Positions 58,776 through 64,000 of a DNA stretch of 64,000 nt are shown here, one piece after another. The notes below the pieces were generated by a model. The model was not told the DNA's origin, made no database searches, and saw nothing but the letters and a program-made list of their open reading frames with translations. The stretch is taken from the NCBI RefSeq assembly GCF_002865645.1, contig NW_020194554.1, positions 1,116,001 to 1,180,000 on the forward strand, read 5' to 3'. Both the position numbers and the translations under genes were made by a program. The stretch comes from Hyaloscypha bicolor E (taxonomy: Eukaryota > Ascomycota > Leotiomycetes > Helotiales > Hyaloscyphaceae). The number at the start of each line of letters is the position of its first letter. Position 1 is the first letter of the stretch.

Positions 58776-59402
58776 CCAGTCGCAATCGGGAAGAAAGCTT
58801 TGCAGACAACACGATCCATCAACTCATCGGCCACTCCAATGCTCCATCCAATGCTCCATCCAAGGCCCCTCCAAGGCCGACCTTGCGAAGCTGCAAAACT
58901 CGCTCCGAGAAAGCCAGAGTCGGTCGGTCGGTCATTTGATTCACTTAATTCAATTAATTCAATTAATTCATTTGTTTGCAGTTTCATCGAAAGCGGAGAA
59001 ATCTTATTCTCAGAATTCTAATTTCTAGGATTGGGGAGGGGAGGGGATGCGAGGGGCGTCTGATCTCCGCGCAACAGAAAGGGGGGGAGGCGGCGAGGGA
59101 GGCGGATCCTGGAGCAAATCTTTGCAGTGCATGCAGTGCGATCACACTAAGATTGGTCGACACCCCACTTGCCCTTGCTCGCCCCCCCGCTTCTCCCTGT
59201 ATCCCTGTCTGCCATGGCTACATCCCTGTCTGGCCTGTTTCAAACATGAATCGCCAATTTAAATATACGGCCTGGCCTGTCCCTCGTCTCTCTCGTGACA
59301 TTTCAGCCAGCAGAGTACCGACGTCACTTCTCAGCGACGACGAGATGAGGCGGGCTGGCCCCGAAGGCCGCGATGTGCGTTGCGTCCATTGAGCTTATTA
59401 GC

Positions 59403-59424
59403 ATATATATATATATATATATAT
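59403..59424. repeat. (AT)n microsatellite
   Basis: Eleven AT units in non-coding DNA. Confidence 0.9.
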
Positions 59425-59649
59425 CTTCATATATCTTCATCTATACAAACATATCAACCTGAACACGCACTCGGAAAAACCTTGATTCTTAGTTTGTTTC
59501 AATTCCATGGTCGTCAGGGACCTACCTCGTTGAACTTGGCGGGAGTCATCAGCCCTACCTGTTCAGCCCAAACTACCCAGCGGCTGCAACGACCAAGGTG
59601 GCCATTGATTTATTTCGTTTCGCTTCTCATCACCTTCTTTCGTGATTGA

Positions 59650-61269
59650 TTCTCCACCAAACAGCTTCTGCTGAAGACTCAAGTTGAATCCCATTGGCGT
59701 TTCGTCAGGCTCACCGCACAATGTTGTCATTTGGTTGCGTCGCTTGTATTTCATGCGCTTCTGCCAGATTATCCCGCCACCTGTACTCCTCCGGTCCAGA
59801 AGCCTTCCAGTGTGAAATGGATTCTGTTGATCTCTTTCCCCGCATTTTGAACCTGCGGTTCGACTTCCATCCCTTTAGACGCCTCGCCTGATCGCATGCT
59901 CTGAGACATTCTGGGTATGCCCCTTTCCACTGTTTTCACGGAATCTGCAGGTGGAAAACATTCCCTATATGCTGCGTGGAGATTGCGGAGAAGGGACGTG
60001 ATGCGGGTCATTGCCTGCCTGTAACGGCCATCATGGGCTCCGACAGGTTTCCAGGCGATGCCTCTCCACTGTTCAAACCTCTTCTCTCTGTTAGAAGTTC
60101 AAGGCCATGTCGAGAATATCTGTAACATCATCGTACGGCCAGCAACCTCGTAGACTTGTACCATATGGCTATCTTCCCCGCTCACCGTCTCAGTCGTACA
60201 CAATTCCACCGGATGTTGCTGCAGATCCCCGTTGGTTCTGCCACAAGATAGCACCATCTCAAACGAGATCTGATCCCGCTGCAAAAGCAATGTATGTTGC
60301 ATACCAGCCCGAACCTTCCAGCGATCTACATCTGAGGAAACCTCAGATGCTGCAGCTTCCCATGGCTTTGTCCCACCGTGTGTATATCTGGCGGTACCGA
60401 GACTCTGCTCGAGTCTGATCCGTATTGAAACCTCAAATTTGGTGCCACCCAGAGGATATCCTCCTCAATCCGGTGTGGTTGTTTCGAAGCTCCGTGTTGG
60501 ATGATACACTCACCGCTGTTACGCTGAACTTGTGTGTCACGAGGCAGGTCTGTCGAAGCCAAGTACACGAGATCCACAGCCTTCTGACTGTTCCTCAAAT
60601 GAGAACGATTCTTTTCTCAAGTTACCTTCAGGCTGGAAGTTTTTGAAGTTAATCACAGTTCTTAGTGACATTGCTTCTTGGAATGTTTGTGGCAGCAAAA
60701 GCAGTCAGCGGTCTGCCCCACCGAATACAAACTTTTAAGACGCCCCTCTAATCCCTGGAACTGCTTTTTACTGGCTACTGAACCCTCAATATTTGCACCT
60801 GATTATCGACTACAATCCTGTAATGGACATGCGATTCCATCTGGCTTCCCAAGCGACTCACTCTTCTTTCCAGGTTGCCGGTGGAATTTTGTTGCACATT
60901 GCCTCAACGTTGTCGTTGCACATCAACTCAAGGTTCCACCTGTTCTACAACATCGAGAGCATCAACAACGCGGGTTTGCTAAGCCGAAATGGGAAGTTAT
61001 TTTCGGCTCATCATTCTAGATCAAGTGAATAGGAGAACGATGGGCTTGTTGTCGAGTCAATCTCTGGTTCGAAGCCTATCACCTTCACACAGTCAGTCCA
61101 GCTCCTAGCGGATAACTTCCCAGAAGCATTTATTGCACATCGCACTCAAATTTTCACGGTTGGGGACATTGAGACATCGACTCGATGCGGAGTGTTGGTC
61201 TCGAATGAAGAGGGTGGCCGGCTGTTCGTCCCATTGACCAAGATAACCCAAGTTCTCTTCGGAAAATAA
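59650..61269 (+). pseudogene. Decayed ORF of unknown family
   Basis: One reading frame (third base of codons at positions divisible by 3) contains only about eight internal stops in some 540 codons and none in its last 77 codons before TAA at 61,267. The best stretch (60,739-61,269, one TAG at 61,030) reads like a real protein: GTAFYWLLNPQYLHLIIDYN near its start, RFHLFYNIESINNAGLLSR in the middle, and GRLFVPLTKITQVLFGK at the end. All internal stops could be single C-to-T changes of CAA, CAG or CGA codons. I do not recognise the family. An alternative is an intron-rich live gene, but I found no splice sites that remove the stops. Confidence 0.5.
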
Positions 61270-61362
61270 ATCACTGTATTGAATCTACCATTTCATGTCT
61301 CGAGGTCCAGTAAGGTAAAAGGGCCACTCTTGGCCTTTCCCCCTCTCTCACCTCCTCGTCCA

Positions 61363-62575
61363 TCAATCCGAATCCACCTTCCCAATTTCTGCCTCGTCCA
61401 CCGGTTTCTGCACTCTACACAGCCAAAACAGCCACTCCTCAACTGGTCTCAACCCAAGCAGTACCCAATTAACCTCCCACCCTACCCCAACAACAAGCAC
61501 TCCCACCACGCAATCCAAAACCCAATGATTCGCAGTTCCTAGCACCGCGAAAAACATTGCCACCGGATACAAAGGCGCAATGATCCTCACAAGCAAATGT
61601 TTCCCGCAGACAACTAAACTGAGCCCAATCAACAAACTGGTCCCGAAGTGCAGGGACGGCATAGCGGCAAGCGTGAGCTGGAACGGATTGCTGGCCCAGA
61701 AATTCGGCCCTCGTTCATCGACGGGGTGTAGAACATCGACGAAGCCGTACGATTCTGGCATCAACCGAGGAGGACTGCACCGATAGGCGGTTAAGACGGC
61801 AAATGAAAGAAGGTTGTCGATTGCTATCGTCCGACGGACTTTCTGGTATTTGGAGCGGGGGAAATACCTGCTAGTAATGAGCAATAGGGAGAGGGGGTAG
61901 AAGGAAGACCACATACGTATACCCGTATCCCAAGAACATTATCCCGGCGCAGATATGTGCCAGATAGAGAGCACACATCGCATCCATAACCCACGTCTTA
62001 CACCTCGTCAGCACAAACCGCTGGCAGCGGTGCTCGAACGCAATGCCGAGCCATTTCTCGGCGTTCATGATCCGCACAGCGTTTTTCCTTGCGGTTTCCT
62101 CGATCGCGGATTTTCGTTCGGGGGTGCTGGAGATGTATTTTGCGCTTGCGGCGCGGAGGAGTTGGTAGGGCCAGTAGGTAAATGCCCAGTACAGTATCTC
62201 AAGGACAAAAGGAAATTTAAGGAAGAAACGGGATATCAGGCCGGTTCGGAAACGAGAGGTATCGGGATAGGATGCCCAGTATTCGATGCGGGAAGTCCTT
62301 TGTCTGGGCATGCCGGTTCGAGGGAGGAGAGGAGTTGTTGCGAGCCCGGGGTTGGAACTTCCTACCTTGCTGGCAGGTTAGCTTTGAGATTGTATGGGGA
62401 GAACTGCGTACACTCCACGATCTTAATTCTCGCGTCTGTGTTCTGTTGATGAGCGCCGTAGCCGTGAAGATCAAGAAGATGGCTGCGTTCTCAAAAGTCA
62501 GTTGATATCCAGAGTTTCCGTGGGCAGTGACGTACCCAAAGGCTCAATCACATCCTTAATTCCTCCAATCCCCAT
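61363..62575 (-). CDS. PAP2_3 integral membrane protein (inositolphosphotransferase-like)
   Basis: Four exons on the minus strand: 62,575-62,536, 62,482-62,412, 62,365-61,917 and 61,867-61,363 (354 residues). The N terminus MGIGGIKDVIEPL matches a conserved fungal family. Introns 1 (53 bp, CAACTGAC branch site) and 3 (49 bp) are clear. Intron 2 (46 bp) with a GTACGC donor and CAAG acceptor is chosen because it joins the frames, and is less certain. The C-terminal half has at least four hydrophobic segments and the three phosphatase motifs YRCSPPR, PSLHFGTS and NHWVLDCVVG, with the catalytic His residues. The PAP2_3 fold is shared with the Aur1 inositol-phosphorylceramide synthase group. The exact substrate is unknown. 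Confidence 0.85.
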
Positions 62576-63460
62576 CCTCAACTTGACCGAAGGTCTTCAT
62601 CAAGCCTCGGAGACTTGTTTCCTACGAACGGAGACAAATATTTGATCTGAGATTCAGCCACCTGAAGTACGTCTACAACAGTACGCCATGTTTCCGCGCC
62701 TATGTCCCGCCGGTTGTCCTTCCGCAAGAACCCCCAAAGCAAATTATGGGAATGATGTAAATGTGAGAGAACACGATTGGTACGGAAAGGTCCACCCACT
62801 AAGCCCCATACCTTAAAGATTGGTGAGGCTGAAGCCGTTACTGGTTCCCAGCGGTCGCTAAACCGTGGCAGTCGTAAGATGCCCCCACTGATTTGCTCTT
62901 GGCACAGTTGAATGAGCCGGACCATCCGAACGGGTAGTAAGTCACGCGACCGTACCTAGAAACCAAGGTAACATTGTTTGGTGGGGCTGAGCTTTGATTC
63001 GTCAGTCTCCGCCGAATATGGAGTCGGGGGATCAGGGAAAAGGGGTTCGCTTAATGGCTTGGGTTTGTCTGCAACTGAGAGGAGGCACCGGTACTCAACA
63101 AAGGTTGGGGATCGATAGAGATGATAATATGATCCATGTGAAAGGTATCGATGCCGAATCCAAGGGCATCTTTCGAATCAATTAAATATGTTATCGAAAT
63201 TCAGGATGATTTTGGAGCAGAAAAATCCTTACCTTAATAATTTTGATTCCAACAGGAAGATTGAAATGCTCCGGAAGTTTGAGACCATGAAAATGACGAA
63301 CAACCCCCGCCCCTGGACGTTCAGCATTCTAATGTGAATTTAGAAGTAGAGGTCGTGCAGCACTCACCAGAGAAGAAGGAACTCTTCAAAAATGGGGGAG
63401 AGTGAGCAAGGCATGGCATGAAGAGCAAGAAGTCATATATGCTCATTGTATAGGCACACT
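62576..63460. other. Intergenic, upstream of the PAP2_3 gene
   Basis: About 890 bp between two minus-strand genes. A 115-codon minus-strand frame (62,578-62,925) ends just upstream of the PAP2_3 start, but has no recognisable domain. I see nothing else. Confidence 0.45.
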
Positions 63461-64000
63461 CTAGATCTTTGTATACCTCAGGTACGACGTGACCTTTCTG
63501 ACCTCTCCAAGCCTTTTCTTCGTATCCTCAGTACTCACTGTTGGTGGTACAATGACATCGTCACCAACTTGCCAATTGATGGGCGTCGTAACGCCCCTCT
63601 TATCCGCGGTTTGCAACGAATCAATAACTCTCAAAACATCAAGCGTATTTCTCCCACAATTAGCAGGATACATCATTGTCAGACGAATCTTCTTTGCTGG
63701 ATCAATGATAAAAACAGAGCGGATGGTGAAGGCAATGCCTTTCTGATCGATGTTCTCCAAATCTTGCGCATCTAACATATCGTATAGGAACGTAATTTAC
63801 CGATCTGCGTCTGCGATAATTGGAAATTGAAGATTCGTATCGGAGATGTCGTTGATGTCTTCAATCCATTTTTCGTGTGATCCAAGGTCATTGGCACGCT
63901 GTGGTCTGGTCAGCAATGTCTCAACACCATCGAAATTGCTTTCGACGCACCAAACCTATCATCTTCACACCTCTCTTTTCAAACTCATCTTTCAATTTGG
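63461..64000 (-). pseudogene. 1-Cys peroxiredoxin (Prx1/Prx6 type), 3' part, with in-frame stop
   Basis: The minus strand entering from the window end encodes KLKDEFEKRGVKMIGL, then an intron (63,950-63,899, 52 bp, TGCTGAC branch site), then ANDLGSHEKWIEDINDISD and NLQFPIIADADR, then MLDAQDLENIDQKGIAFTIR, SVFIIDPAKKIRLTMMYPAN and finally NWQVGDDVIVPPTVSTED, ending YLRYTKI at 63,461. This is the C-terminal part of mitochondrial/cytosolic 1-Cys peroxiredoxins, which reduce peroxides. Between DADR and YDMLDAQ, where the family has R-K-V-A-Y-L-Y, the sequence has TAA (63,799-63,797) and further changes (I, T, F). No splice choice removes the stop. The gene is probably a decayed paralogue. The catalytic Cys lies outside the window. 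Confidence 0.75.

Larger units (their letters stand above)
57042..59640. other. Intergenic, upstream of the CAP gene; simple repeats
   Basis: No gene is seen. The first few hundred bases upstream of 57,041 must hold the CAP promoter. The long reading frames here (for example 58,247-58,987 minus) arise only from the purine/pyrimidine repeat. Confidence 0.5.

Noticed and set aside
58247..58987. 246-codon minus-strand frame
   Set aside because: Created by the polypurine repeat, whose complement reads Ser/Leu/Thr/His repeats.
60099..60598. Two minus-strand frames over the decayed ORF
   Set aside because: They are in different frames from each other, and the plus-strand frame runs longer with fewer stops and a clean C-terminal end.
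62217..62474. Unspliced reading of the PAP2_3 N-terminal region as a separate 85-residue protein
   Set aside because: Splicing joins its first part to the membrane protein; the rest is intron or wrong frame.
62578..62925. 115-codon minus-strand frame upstream of the PAP2_3 gene
   Set aside because: No domain, and it occupies the expected promoter.
35113..64000. tRNA genes and CRISPR-like arrays
   Set aside because: No tRNA T-loop/acceptor pairing was found by eye, and no regularly spaced repeat-spacer structure exists; CRISPR is not expected in a fungus.

Overview
This window looks like nuclear DNA of a filamentous ascomycete. Genes on the right are compact, with short introns (about 46-154 bp) carrying GTAAGT-like donors and CTGAC/CTAAC branch sites. 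Repeats on the left carry the C-to-T/G-to-A scars of repeat-induced point mutation (RIP). The style of the F-box gene near 50 kb reminds me of Leotiomycetes, but that placement is inference.

Bases 1 to about 35,200 are an AT-rich, gene-free repeat block. It holds three copies of one Tad-like LINE (non-LTR) retrotransposon: an old, extremely AT-rich, 5'-truncated copy (about 948-6,120, followed by an extra duplicated 3' end), and two near-full-length younger copies (10,508-16,460 and 21,390-27,345) with readable ORF1 and APE-RT-RNase H ORF2 reading frames broken almost only by RIP-type stops. The LINE at 21,390-27,345 sits, with a perfect 14-bp target-site duplication, inside a decayed Ty1/copia element on the minus strand: integrase lies to its right (27.3-28.5 kb) and reverse transcriptase to its left (20.1-21.4 kb). 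A decayed Ty3/gypsy pol (16.5-17.5 kb, minus) and a dispersed LTR-like repeat (19.7, 31.6, 33.8 and 34.2 kb) complete a nested retrotransposon graveyard. An AT-only minisatellite (34.66-35.11 kb) marks its right edge.

From about 35.2 to 40.8 kb base composition becomes ordinary but no convincing gene is seen. From 40.8 kb a gene-rich segment follows: SWIRM-domain protein (+), F-box/WD-like protein (-), Pex16 peroxin (+), DUF255/thioredoxin-domain protein (+, 3 exons), Leotiomycete-type F-box protein (-, 4 exons, one GC-AG intron), poly(ADP-ribose) polymerase (+, 5 exons), secreted CAP/PR-1 protein (-, 3 exons), a decayed unknown ORF (about 59.65-61.27 kb), a PAP2_3 membrane protein (-, 4 exons), and the 3' part of a 1-Cys peroxiredoxin (-) with an in-frame stop, cut by the window end.

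The genes are housekeeping or regulatory and do not form an obvious pathway or biosynthetic cluster. Two head-to-head pairs (F-box/WD with pex16; F-box with PARP) share short intergenic promoters. I found no convincing novel molecular system. The most informative features are the nested, age-layered repeats, the sharp compartment boundary and the two decayed genes next to the right-hand genes.
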